From Bifidobacteriaceae bacterium (GTDB taxonomy: Bacteria > Actinomycetota > Actinomycetes > Actinomycetales > WQXJ01): a DNA stretch of 23,273 nt. Below the pieces are notes generated by a model that was given only the letters and a program-made list of their open reading frames with translations, did no database searches and was not told the DNA's origin. Position numbers and translations under genes: made by a program. The stretch spans positions 1 through 23,273 of the forward strand of contig JAISCU010000241.1 of assembly GCA_031265345.1 (NCBI GenBank), read 5' to 3'. Within the stretch, counting starts at the first letter, position 1. The number at the start of each line of letters is the position of its first letter. Below, in pieces: positions 1 to 7,798 of the stretch.

Positions 1-3000
1 GATGCCGTCTGGCCCGCTCGCCGCGCTCAAGGCGTCTCCGTTCGCGGTCAGGCTGATAGCCCAGTCGCCCGCGGTCGTGCCGGAGAACTGTGCCGTGTAC
101 ACGCCCACAGCGTCCACCGGCACGAACGCTCCCACTGTGACTCCGCTGCCGACCGGGCCAGAGCCTGCTAGCGTCACCGCTTCGGCCCACGGCTGGCCAT
201 CGGTCCCGACCAGGGTCGCGGTCACCGTCCCCGAGTCCGAACCGCCCACGACCACGGGCGTCTGCGACACCGTGAACTGCGAAGCTGCCAGATCCAGGGT
301 CGGCAGTGACGGGGTCCAGACCAGAGTCCGGCCCGAACCGCGCACGTCATCGACGGTGGTCACCGCGACCGTCAACACGCAAGCACCGGGTGTGGCGGAC
401 GTGACCTCGGCCAGCGCCGTGCCAGCGTCCGGACCGACCTCCGCGGTCACCGTCGCTAGTGCCTTGCCGTCGCCGTCGGCGCCGACGAACGTGCCCGTGC
501 AATCCGGCCCGCTCAGCGAGAACTCGACCGGCAGGTTGCCGATCCGCACGTTCTCACTGCCGTCGAAAGGAGTCACCCCGACCTGGTACGACTCGCCCGG
601 TGCGACCGGCGTTGGAACACCCTCAGTGCTGTCAGCCGGATCAGAGGGCGAGACGATCACGTCCGCCCACAGCCGGGCCGGTCCATCGAAGTTCGTGAAC
701 TCGATCACCGTGCTGCCTGGGACCTGGTCCGCGCCCACGAACGCCACGACCTCGGTGCTGAAGTATTCCCTCGCCGACGATTTCACCGTCAGCCGCGCCA
801 CTCCATCCGCGCCCGTCCGGGACTCGAAAGTGCCGGGGCCCGTGCTCAGGCCGACCCGCACCCTTTCGTCCAGCACGTCGAACTCCACCGTCTCACCAGC
901 CATCGGACGGCCCCGTGCGTCCGTCACCGCGACTTCCAACAGCGCCTCGGCCACACCGTCCGCCTCGATTGACCGCCATTCCGGCGACGTCCACCGCGTC
1001 AGGTCTGGGCCGAACGCCGCCGGACCCGCCACGAAAGCGGCCGAACCGTTGCCGGAAGCCGTCAACACGGCATCGTTCACCGAGACAGTGACCGGATAGG
1101 TGCCGACCTCCGTGCCCGTGACGGGGGCGGTGAACTCCCCGGGCGAACTGGTGTGAGTGAACCAGGACACTGCCAGGCCGCTGTCCGTTGGACCGAAGCC
1201 CATTATGCTCGACGAGCCGTTCCAGGGCTGGCCATCCGTGCCCATCAACTGGAGAGTCACCGTGCCGGCATCCTCGCCGTCAGCGTAGATGGCGTCGGAT
1301 GACACCGTGTAGTAGGACCGGGCCGGGCTGAACACCGGCGCCGAATGGTCCACCCATTCCAGGGTCTGGGGCGAATTTGGAAGCTCGTCATAGCCAAATT
1401 CCGTCTCGAGCTGCGCCCGCAGCACGCATTTGGTGACATCCGCACTCTTGATAGTGACTTGGGCCTTGCCCGTCAAAGAGGTTCTGAGCACGCGGCCCTC
1501 TCTCCCATTGGGGAAGGCGGCCAGGCACTCCTCGCCATCTCCACTGTCTTCCTGCTCTAGCCACAGGTAGACATAGGCGTCATGAATCGGGTTGTAGCCG
1601 CCAGCGTCCATGACGGTCACGGCTGCGGTGTAGGACTCGCCCCTCCCGACGGTCAGGACCTCACCGGCCAGGTTGGCCGGGGAGACCTGCAGGCGCGAAT
1701 CGGCGGCGCTCGGCTCGGTCGGCGGCACGAACGGCAAGCTCAGCACACTGGTCGCCCGGTTCTCGCCGTTGGCCAGCACGAACTCGTATCCGGGCTGGCC
1801 GCCGGGCTCGTCCCAGGAGCCGGACACTGTGACCGCGACCTTCCGATCCCCGGCCCAAGACGAATAGACGTCGACGGTGTAGACGCCGGTCGGGCAGTAA
1901 TCCCACAACGCGCCGTACGCGAGGTCGGTGACGCCGACACACTCGAACTCCCCCCAATCCAGGCCCTCGCCCCCGAACGGATCGGCGCCGTCCCCGTATT
2001 CGGCTCCGGTCGCGGCGAGTTCAATCTTCACACCCCAATCGAACCAATCCGCGCCGAAGGCCGTGAACCCTTGAGCGTCCCGCAACCGCACGGTCACGGT
2101 CTGCTTGCCCGCCGCGCCCGCTGGTCGGCTGGCGAGGTTGGCCTGCTGGCCCGGAGTCCGGCTCGCGACCGCGGAGGAGCTGCCGGGGTCGGGCTCGGAG
2201 AAACCGAAGAACACCGGCCTGTCAGCGGTCAGGGTGGCCTCTTCGGCTGTGTCCGGGTTGATGACGACCCTCGGCACGAAGTGGCCCGGCGAACTCGAGT
2301 AGACGAAGACGCGGCAATAGCTCTGGTTCGCGCAGTAGGCGTCCGTTGCCCTGGCGTAATGGAGCGCCGAAGGATTGTTCTCAGACCAGCGCCACAGTTC
2401 GTCCGCGTCCCCGCTGTGGCCATCGAGCAATGACCAATTGGCGTCCCTCAACTCCACCCGGAGCCATTCGGCGTCTCCGGGGTTGCCTTCATCGACCCAA
2501 CCGGCGATCGGCACCTCACCTCTCTGCTCGACTCGCACGGAGGACTTCGACGGATCGGCCACCGTCAGCGGAAGCCAGGTCAATGTCTGGCTCGTTGCCC
2601 CCGTAGCGCTGTCCGTGAACATGACCCCGCCCGCCGCGAGCAGACACAGCGCCTCAGCGGCGCTGTTGGAGTAGATCCTGGCCTCGTAGTGGCCCGGCTG
2701 GCCATCCACCGGTGTCACCGCCACGGCGCTGCCGCACCCGTTGGCGATGACCCCGCCGGGGCCCTCGAGCCCCATGACGCCCTGGCCTTGGTTGTCCCAC
2801 GCCACGAGTTGGGCGGTGTAGTAGTCCCACGTCCCGTCGAACCCCACCGCGCCAGGCAACAGGCCGTAATCCGCGTACTTGGGAGTGCTGGTGTCGATTG
2901 TGAACTCCCCGCCCGCCACGTCGTCAGCGCTGGTGTGGCCCGCGAAATAGACGTCCTGGCTGGAGAACACCGGGCCGTCGCTCCCGGCCAGATAGGCCGT

Positions 3001-5133
3001 CACCCGGTAGGTGCCGGCGTCCCAGGCCCGGAGCCACAGCTCCGCTTGGCCGTCCTGGTCAAGGTAGACCTCGTGACTGGTGGCGCAGTCCTGCCAGTAA
3101 GAATCCCTGGCCAAACAAAGCAGATAGTCGCTGGCGTTCCCGCCCACAGGCTCGACGACCACGGTGAGTTCGGCGCCAACCGCCGGTGCCTCGACCGTGC
3201 CCCCGCCAATGTCCGGAACCGTTCCTCGGCCACGGATCTTGATGGAGTACGAGCCCCGAGTGGCGTCCTGCACCGGAAGGGCCTGGTCCGGCGCCGGCGA
3301 GATGGTCATGTTCGAAAGCGCCGGGTCCAGGGGGGCGCCGTAGTACGCGTCGCACACAACCGTGGGGGAATAGCCTCCGAAGGTGATGGAATCGCCGTCG
3401 ACCAAGGCGCCGCCCCCGTCGCCGCCGTGGTGCCAGCAGTAGAGCGCGCCGTAATCGTGGTACCCGGCGCCGGAGACATGCCAGCCGTTAGTGGAATCGG
3501 CTCCGGGTGCCCCCACCCCAACAACCGTCGCTACCGCTGGATCGAGGTTCCCGTATTGGTCTGGCGCGGAGAACACTCCGCCGTCGAAGGGCAGGTAGAA
3601 ATCGAGATCCTCGCGCATGCCCGTGTACTCGTAAGCTATGGCCGCCCTGATGCCGTTCGGCAAGATGTTCCTCACATACGCCACCGTCTTGGCCAGGTGG
3701 GCGCGGTAGTCCTCGATCTCGCCGGGCATGACCCAAGGCTCAGTGTAGGGATCATTCGGCTCGCCCGGCGAATAGGCGGTGAACCCGGAGTCGATCCCGA
3801 TTCTCGCGCGCAGATACAGGTCCGTGAACCCGCCGTCCGGATCAACGTCCTGCCAGCCGTCGATATGGGACAAATTGAGGTCGCCATAGACCACGCGTTC
3901 GACCGACTGACGAGTCGCCTTCTCGCTGGCGCTGCAGTGGAACGCCGGGGCGGCCTGCCAGATCGGTCGGGCGGTCAACCGGCCCGAGGCCTCGCCGGTG
4001 TTGCGGTCTATGGTCGAGGCCCACAGCTTGACCGTCGCCTTGGGAAGGAAGTCACAATGCGCGTTGATCGTGGCCCGCACCCGGTAATCGGTGTTGTTGG
4101 TGAACACGGCGTCCTGGGCCGGGTACCACGTCAACTCGTTGTCCGGGACCTCCACAGTGTCTGTGGACCCGTCCGCGCGTGATTCGTGGCGCCACTCCTT
4201 CAGCGCGAACTCGATGCCGTCATCGGCGTACCGGTGGGACTTGGCGTCCGCCCGGGGGATCCCGTCCCCGCTCAAGACGGACAACCAGCCCAACTGCAGC
4301 GCGGCATCGTGATAGGGGTTGTAGTACCACCGCAACGCGCCCTGAGCGTACGGGCCGCCCGCCGCCTGGGTGGTCCCGTATTCGTCAGGCAGATCGCCCC
4401 AGGAGGCTGAGGCTGTCAGGGAGAAATTGAGTTCGACCAGATCAGACGATTCGGCTTCGATTCGGGCGAGCGTGTTCGCGTTGCCGGTCTGGGACTGGTC
4501 GCCCCACTCATCCTCCACGATGGGGCCGAGCGGCGTGGTCACCTCCGGCGGGTCTATCCCGTCGCGGCGCGCCCCGGCGCACTCGAACTCGGCTTCAGAC
4601 CACTGGAAGTAATCACCAAAATAGCGGTTCCAGCAGAACCCGGAGACCTCGCTGTCGCCCTCGGTCAGGCTCCAGAAACTGGTCTGCATGGCGTTCACGC
4701 CGTCGATCTGGGTTGGGCGGACGCGCACCAGATAGCTGGCCGGGTATTCAGGCAAGGTGAACCGGTAACGACCGTCAGCGTCGGTGATCACCGTGTCCAG
4801 CAGGGTGGCCTCGCCATCATCCTGCCCCGACTCCTGCCACAGTTCCACCCCGGTGTTCGGCACACCTGGCGCTTGGGGGTCGAGCACATTCGGGCCGCCC
4901 TCGCTGGTCACGTCTAGACCGCCCGCGTAGAGGTCGTTGAAGACCCTTCCGATGACGGGGACGTTCTGGCCCTCCGCCGCGCGGGCTCGTTCGCCGGATT
5001 GCCAGGCTTGCACCACCACCAACCCGGCCAGCGCCACGGCGCCAACGGAGAGCATGGCCACGGGCCGGAGCCAGTGTTGGGACTTGGAGCGCCGAACTAG
5101 GGGATGAATGGGGGGACGGACGGCAGGGCTCAT
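1..5133 (-). CDS. Giant secreted multidomain surface protein (SdrD_B-like, GEVED-like, Ig/invasin-like modules), C terminus outside window
   Basis: The minus frame stays open from ATG 5133 to the window edge (1711 codons). The start is supported by a TGAGGA ribosome binding site 7 bases upstream and a signal sequence: a basic N terminus (residues 1-24), then a hydrophobic stretch (about 25-43). Residues about 60-165 resemble an SdrD_B/carboxypeptidase-regulatory beta-sandwich (GRVFND, GVPNTGVELW, DADGRYRFTLP). Residues about 415-480 end in PGEIEDYRA, typical of GEVED domains of secreted adhesins. Further along are repeated Ig-like modules; one at about 1370-1465 resembles invasin/Big_1 (ARGRPMAGETVEF, GADGVARLTVKSS), and a GTDGQPW motif occurs in at least two modules. 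Scattered Cys pairs suggest disulfides. The role is probably adhesion or an envelope stalk; no catalytic motif is visible. Anchor type is unknown because the C terminus is missing. It is monocistronic as far as seen and divergent from the next gene. Confidence 0.88.
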   Translation of the reverse strand, partial: MSPAVRPPIHPLVRRSKSQHWLRPVAMLSVGAVALAGLVVVQAWQSGERARAAEGQNVPVIGRVFNDLYAGGLDVTSEGGPNVLDPQAPGVPNTGVELWQESGQDDGEATLLDTVITDADGRYRFTLPEYPASYLVRVRPTQIDGVNAMQTSFWSLTEGDSEVSGFCWNRYFGDYFQWSEAEFECAGARRDGIDPPEVTTPLGPIVEDEWGDQSQTGNANTLARIEAESSDLVELNFSLTASASWGDLPDEYGTTQAAGGPYAQGALRWYYNPYHDAALQLGWLSVLSGDGIPRADAKSHRYADDGIEFALKEWRHESRADGSTDTVEVPDNELTWYPAQDAVFTNNTDYRVRATINAHCDFLPKATVKLWASTIDRNTGEASGRLTARPIWQAAPAFHCSASEKATRQSVERVVYGDLNLSHIDGWQDVDPDGGFTDLYLRARIGIDSGFTAYSPGEPNDPYTEPWVMPGEIEDYRAHLAKTVAYVRNILPNGIRAAIAYEYTGMREDLDFYLPFDGGVFSAPDQYGNLDPAVATVVGVGAPGADSTNGWHVSGAGYHDYGALYCWHHGGDGGGALVDGDSITFGGYSPTVVCDAYYGAPLDPALSNMTISPAPDQALPVQDATRGSYSIKIRGRGTVPDIGGGTVEAPAVGAELTVVVEPVGGNASDYLLCLARDSYWQDCATSHEVYLDQDGQAELWLRAWDAGTYRVTAYLAGSDGPVFSSQDVYFAGHTSADDVAGGEFTIDTSTPKYADYGLLPGAVGFDGTWDYYTAQLVAWDNQGQGVMGLEGPGGVIANGCGSAVAVTPVDGQPGHYEARIYSNSAAEALCLLAAGGVMFTDSATGATSQTLTWLPLTVADPSKSSVRVEQRGEVPIAGWVDEGNPGDAEWLRVELRDANWSLLDGHSGDADELWRWSENNPSALHYARATDAYCANQSYCRVFVYSSSPGHFVPRVVINPDTAEEATLTADRPVFFGFSEPDPGSSSAVASRTPGQQANLASRPAGAAGKQTVTVRLRDAQGFTAFGADWFDWGVKIELAATGAEYGDGADPFGGEGLDWGEFECVGVTDLAYGALWDYCPTGVYTVDVYSSWAGDRKVAVTVSGSWDEPGGQPGYEFVLANGENRATSVLSLPFVPPTEPSAADSRLQVSPANLAGEVLTVGRGESYTAAVTVMDAGGYNPIHDAYVYLWLEQEDSGDGEECLAAFPNGREGRVLRTSLTGKAQVTIKSADVTKCVLRAQLETEFGYDELPNSPQTLEWVDHSAPVFSPARSYYTVSSDAIYADGEDAGTVTLQLMGTDGQPWNGSSSIMGFGPTDSGLAVSWFTHTSSPGEFTAPVTGTEVGTYPVTVSVNDAVLTASGNGSAAFVAGPAAFGPDLTRWTSPEWRSIEADGVAEALLEVAVTDARGRPMAGETVEFDVLDERVRVGLSTGPGTFESRTGADGVARLTVKSSAREYFSTEVVAFVGADQVPGSTVIEFTNFDGPARLWADVIVSPSDPADSTEGVPTPVAPGESYQVGVTPFDGSENVRIGNLPVEFSLSGPDCTGTFVGADGDGKALATVTAEVGPDAGTALAEVTSATPGACVLTVAVTTVDDVRGSGRTLVWTPSLPTLDLAASQFTVSQTPVVVGGSDSGTVTATLVGTDGQPWAEAVTLAGSGPVGSGVTVGAFVPVDAVGVYTAQFSGTTAGDWAISLTANGDALSAASGPDGI

Positions 5134-5139
5134 GGCGGG

Positions 5140-5145
5140 TCCTCA
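5140..5145 (-). promoter_or_regulatory. Ribosome binding site of the giant surface protein
   Basis: On the minus strand TGAGGA lies 7 bases before ATG 5133. It fixes that start in an otherwise long open frame. Confidence 0.6.
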
Positions 5146-5153
5146 GTGTTCGT

Positions 5154-5179
5154 GCCCTGTGCAGGCGTTGCTACAGGGC
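5154..5179. repeat. Inverted repeat in the leader of the surface-protein gene
   Basis: Arms GCCCTGT (5154-5160) and ACAGGGC (5173-5179) are perfect reverse complements around a 12-base loop. They lie 20 to 45 bases upstream of ATG 5133. This could be an operator or a leader-RNA hairpin; nothing in the sequence decides which. Confidence 0.4.
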
Positions 5180-5318
5180 GGGGGTCGGGTGGATGACTCC
5201 TAACGCGGCCACATTAGCGAAATCTTCAAGCGCGATAGGACCAGGGTCCCCACGGCTGGCACCGTTTTCAAGCTTCCGGGGGGCCTTTTGCACGCTGCGG
5301 GTCGTCCTCTTGGAAAGC

Positions 5319-5334
5319 GTTGACGCACGTCAAC
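5319..5334. promoter_or_regulatory. Palindrome, candidate operator
   Basis: GTTGACGCACGTCAAC has 7-base arms around a 2-base centre. It contains TTGACG, a -35-like hexamer, on both strands; on the plus strand a weak CAGTAT follows after 17 bases. A regulator site overlapping a promoter is plausible but unproven. Confidence 0.35.
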
Positions 5335-5464
5335 CTACGAAACAGTATTTTCCGTCCGCTGTTGCGATTTTGGCTGGGTCGTCAGGCCGAAACCTAGGTG
5401 GTTCTACGCACCTGCACGGCCGCCCGACTTGACACGGCGCCATCGCCCACCCCAAAACCCGCCC

Positions 5465-5559
5465 GAAACGGGGACGGTACCATTACGTGCCCAAACCGGC
5501 GTTTTCCACAGCCATCTGCGCAGGTCAAACCCTGTGGATAACGGGTCCGTCCCCATTCC
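5465..5559. repeat. Nested inverted-repeat element (MITE- or REP-like) with DnaA-box-like inner arms
   Basis: Outer arms GGGGACGGTACC (5470-5481) and GGGTCCGTCCCC (5543-5554) match at 10 of 12 positions as reverse complements, and weaker similarity extends to about 21 bases each. Inner arms GTTTTCCACAG (5501-5511) and CTGTGGATAAC (5532-5542) match at 10 of 11. The inner right arm contains a perfect DnaA-box sequence (TTATCCACA on the minus strand). GGGGAC-type palindromes are typical of REP-like or small non-autonomous mobile elements, but no transposase is nearby. Confidence 0.5.
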
Positions 5560-5650
5560 ACGCTCAAGAGCCAGGAATCTGGCTGTAGCGGCGGCACGTC
5601 TGCCCCCTGGCTAGTCGAGGAACCGTCGCCGGGACCGCGGCGCCGCGCCG

Positions 5651-5656
5651 TAGGCT
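5651..5656 (+). promoter_or_regulatory. Candidate -10 box of the serine hydrolase (possibly leaderless)
   Basis: TAGGCT ends 7 bases before GTG 5664 and no Shine-Dalgarno sequence is present. TAnnnT at this spacing is the pattern of leaderless actinobacterial genes. No -35 is evident. Confidence 0.5.
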
Positions 5657-5663
5657 GGACGCC

Positions 5664-6743
5664 GTGTCTTGGGAGCGAGTCATCGACCTGGCCGGGGGCC
5701 GTGGGGGCGCCTACTCGCTGCTGGCCCTGAGCGACGGCGAAGTTGTGGCCCAGAGCCACCGGGGATGCGGACCCGATTCACTGTTCTATTGCTTCTCAGC
5801 CACTAAGCCGGTCACGGCGATGGCCGTCCACTTGTTGGCGCAACGTGGGCTGTTGGACCTCGATGAGCCGGTGGCGACGCACTGGCCCGAATACGCCTCC
5901 CACGGCAAAGGCACCATCACTCCCCGCCAGGTGCTGACCCACCGCGCGGGCGTCCCGGCGTCGTTCGGGCACCTTGGGCTCGACCTGGCGATGATGGCGG
6001 ACTGGGACCGGTCCGTGCGCGCCGCCGAGGGCGCCCGCCCCCGCTGGGCCGCCGGTCAAGTGGTGGCGTATCACACGCTCTCCTTCGGCTTCATCCTGGG
6101 CGAATTGGTCCGACGCGTGTCCGGTCGACCGATCACGCAATTCGTGGCCGAAGAACTGTTCGAGCCGCTCGGCATGGACGCCTTCCTGGCCCTTGCCCCG
6201 TCCCAGCGGCACCGCGCCATCCCCGTCCGTCCGCATCGGGGCAACGTCATCAGCCCCGCGTTCGTCAATAGCGAGCGCGTGCGCGGCGCCGTGGTCCCGG
6301 CCGCGTCGATGCGCACGACGGCACGCTCGCTGGCCGCCTTCTACCGCATGATGCTGGCCGACGGAGTGACGCAGACAGGCCGACCCCTTTTCACGCCCGC
6401 CTCGGTCCGCGCGGCACTGGCCGTCAGCGCGGACGGAGTCAAGGACCGGACGCTGCGCCAGCGTCAGCGTTACGGCCAGGGCTTTCAACTGGGCGGTCTG
6501 CCCGGCGTGCTACGCGGGCTCGGGCGGCGCTCCCCGCCGGGCGCGTTCGGCCGGGGCGGCTCCGGCGCCTGCCTCGCCTGGGCCGAACCCGAGCGCCGCC
6601 TGGTCTTCATATACCTCTCCAACACGATCGACCCGATCACCTCGGCTTTGCGTTTCGCGGCCGCCTTGTCCGATGCCGCCTGGTCCGCTTTCACCGCCCG
6701 CTCCGACCCGCCCGCCCCAGCTCCGGCACCATCCGAACTGTGA
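5664..6743 (+). CDS. Serine hydrolase, class C beta-lactamase/DD-peptidase-like family
   Basis: A 359-residue protein of the beta-lactamase-related (AmpC-like, penicillin-binding) fold. The catalytic SxxK is SATK (Ser45, Lys48) in FYCFSATKPVTAMAV, followed by LLDLDEPVATHWPEYA and the typical VLTHRAGVP. The second motif is Tyr136 in AYHTLSFGFILGELV. At the third motif the usual FGHGG reads FGRGG (Arg297), so the common histidine is replaced. No signal peptide is visible, which suggests a cytoplasmic esterase or amidase-like enzyme rather than a periplasmic DD-peptidase. The C-terminal tail is rich in Pro and Ala. Start GTG 5664 sits just after a -10-like box. The family assignment is firm; the substrate is unknown. 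The gene is followed after 72 bases by the AEC permease and may have no functional link to it. Confidence 0.9.
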   Translation: MSWERVIDLAGGRGGAYSLLALSDGEVVAQSHRGCGPDSLFYCFSATKPVTAMAVHLLAQRGLLDLDEPVATHWPEYASHGKGTITPRQVLTHRAGVPASFGHLGLDLAMMADWDRSVRAAEGARPRWAAGQVVAYHTLSFGFILGELVRRVSGRPITQFVAEELFEPLGMDAFLALAPSQRHRAIPVRPHRGNVISPAFVNSERVRGAVVPAASMRTTARSLAAFYRMMLADGVTQTGRPLFTPASVRAALAVSADGVKDRTLRQRQRYGQGFQLGGLPGVLRGLGRRSPPGAFGRGGSGACLAWAEPERRLVFIYLSNTIDPITSALRFAAALSDAAWSAFTARSDPPAPAPAPSEL

Positions 6744-6783
6744 GCAACCTCCGGGCCGCCCCGCGCGCGGCGCGGACTCGGGC

Positions 6784-6789
6784 TAGCGT
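6784..6789 (+). promoter_or_regulatory. Candidate -10 box of the permease/PrpD pair
   Basis: TAGCGT within GGCTAGCGTGC lies about 26 bases upstream of the permease start, in the 72-base gap after the serine hydrolase. It fits TAnnnT, but no -35 is recognisable. Confidence 0.35.
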
Positions 6790-6815
6790 GCTCTGAGACC
6801 GCGACCGAACCGGGG

Positions 6816-7784
6816 GTGATGCCAGTGACCGCGGCCGGGGCGGCGCTGAGCTCTGTCGCGCCTATCCTGTTTGTCTTGGCGCTGGGATTCGGCGCGGGAA
6901 GAGCGAAGGCGTTCGACGCAGGCGCGATCAGCGCCTTGAACACCTTTGTGCTGACCTTCGCGCTGCCGTGCTCGCTGTTCGTCGGAACCGTGAAGGTCAA
7001 GCGAGCCGTGGTCATGGGCGAGATGGTCCTGTTCGGGACGCTCGCGGTGGTCATGCTGGGCATGTTCGCGGCGGTGTATCTGGTGGCTCGTCACCTGGCC
7101 CATCGCCCTGGACCGGATGCGGCGATCCAGGCCATCGCGGTCGGGTTCGCGGCGGGGCCGTTCTATGGTCCGGCGCTGCTGGGCGAGTTGTACGGAACAA
7201 GTTCGGAAGTCGCGGTGTCCCTGGTGACGGTGGTGCTCAACGTCACCATGGTCCCGATCACCACCATCTTGATCAAAGTCGGTCTGGCGCACGAGTCCGG
7301 GCAAGCCAAAGGCCTGGCTGCGACCGTCCGTCATGTGTTGGTCAAAGCCGTCTTCGGAACGCCTTTCGTGTGGGCGCCTCTGCTGGCGTTCGCATTGGTG
7401 CTGGTGGGGGTGTCGCTTCCGAAAGTCGTCCTGGAGTGCCTCTCCCTGATCGGCGTCGCAACCTCCGGCGCAGCTGTCTTCGTGGCCGGGCTGACCGTCG
7501 CGGCCCAACCCTTCCGGCTCAGCTGGGAGGTGGGGCTCAACGTCACCCTCAAGAACCTCGTCATGCCCGCCTTGTTCGCCGCCGTGGCACTCGCCTTCGG
7601 GCTGCGCGGCGGCACGCTCTTCGGCGAAGGCTTCCTGCTGTCCTCCCTGCCGACCGGGCCGATGGCAGTGCTGCTCGCCACCCGCTATGGCCGCTACCGC
7701 GCCCAAGCTTCTTCGACGCTGGCCGTCTCCACCGTGGCCATGGCGGTCACGGTGACCTTGGCGGTCGGCATCGTCCATCCCTGA
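6816..7784 (+). CDS. AEC-family transporter (auxin efflux carrier/malonate permease type)
   Basis: A 322-residue, very hydrophobic membrane protein with about ten predicted membrane spans. The N-terminal pattern LSSVAPILFVLALGFGAGR, then ISALNTFVLTFALPCSLF, is typical of the AEC family (bile acid/anion symporter superfamily), which moves small organic acids such as malonate or malate. A second half-repeat near ECLSLIGVATSGAAVFVAGL and a late conserved KNLVMPALFA also fit. The start could be GTG 6816, ATG 6819 or GTG 6825; GTG 6825 would have GGGGG 8 bases upstream and is attractive. The stop is 14 bases from the next gene's start with a good ribosome binding site between, so it is probably co-transcribed with the PrpD gene and may import that enzyme's substrate (inference). 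Confidence 0.9.
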   Translation: MMPVTAAGAALSSVAPILFVLALGFGAGRAKAFDAGAISALNTFVLTFALPCSLFVGTVKVKRAVVMGEMVLFGTLAVVMLGMFAAVYLVARHLAHRPGPDAAIQAIAVGFAAGPFYGPALLGELYGTSSEVAVSLVTVVLNVTMVPITTILIKVGLAHESGQAKGLAATVRHVLVKAVFGTPFVWAPLLAFALVLVGVSLPKVVLECLSLIGVATSGAAVFVAGLTVAAQPFRLSWEVGLNVTLKNLVMPALFAAVALAFGLRGGTLFGEGFLLSSLPTGPMAVLLATRYGRYRAQASSTLAVSTVAMAVTVTLAVGIVHP

Positions 7785-7792
7785 GGAAAGGA
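7785..7792 (+). promoter_or_regulatory. Ribosome binding site of the MmgE/PrpD gene
   Basis: GGAAAGGA directly follows the permease stop and lies 6 bases before ATG 7799. It identifies this ATG as the start within a frame that is open far upstream. Confidence 0.75.
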
Positions 7793-7798
7793 ACCAAC

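Larger units (their letters stand above)
5134..5663. other. Divergent intergenic region, 530 bases, no gene seen
   Basis: This gap separates the 5' ends of the giant surface protein (minus) and the serine hydrolase (plus), so it must hold both promoters. Short open frames here lack coding character. It contains an inverted repeat close to the surface-protein start (5154-5179), a 16-base palindrome (5319-5334), a nested inverted-repeat element (5465-5559) and a -10 box for the hydrolase (5651-5656). I see no convincing -35/-10 pair for the surface protein. Confidence 0.7.

Noticed and set aside
2..4182. Long plus-strand open frames opposite the giant surface protein (2-1099, 1582-2433, 2689-4182)
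   Set aside because: They are antisense shadows: the minus frame is open for 1711 codons, has a start, ribosome binding site, signal peptide and recognisable domains, while the plus-strand products have no family motifs.
5501..5541. Chromosomal origin suggested by DnaA-box-like sequences
   Set aside because: Only two boxes, both explained as arms of a palindrome, with no AT-rich stretch and no dnaA, dnaN, gyrB or rpmH neighbours.
6968..7798. Upstream extension of the PrpD frame by 277 codons
   Set aside because: It overlaps the permease gene in another frame, its translation is Arg/Gly-rich without domains, and a strong ribosome binding site marks ATG 7799.
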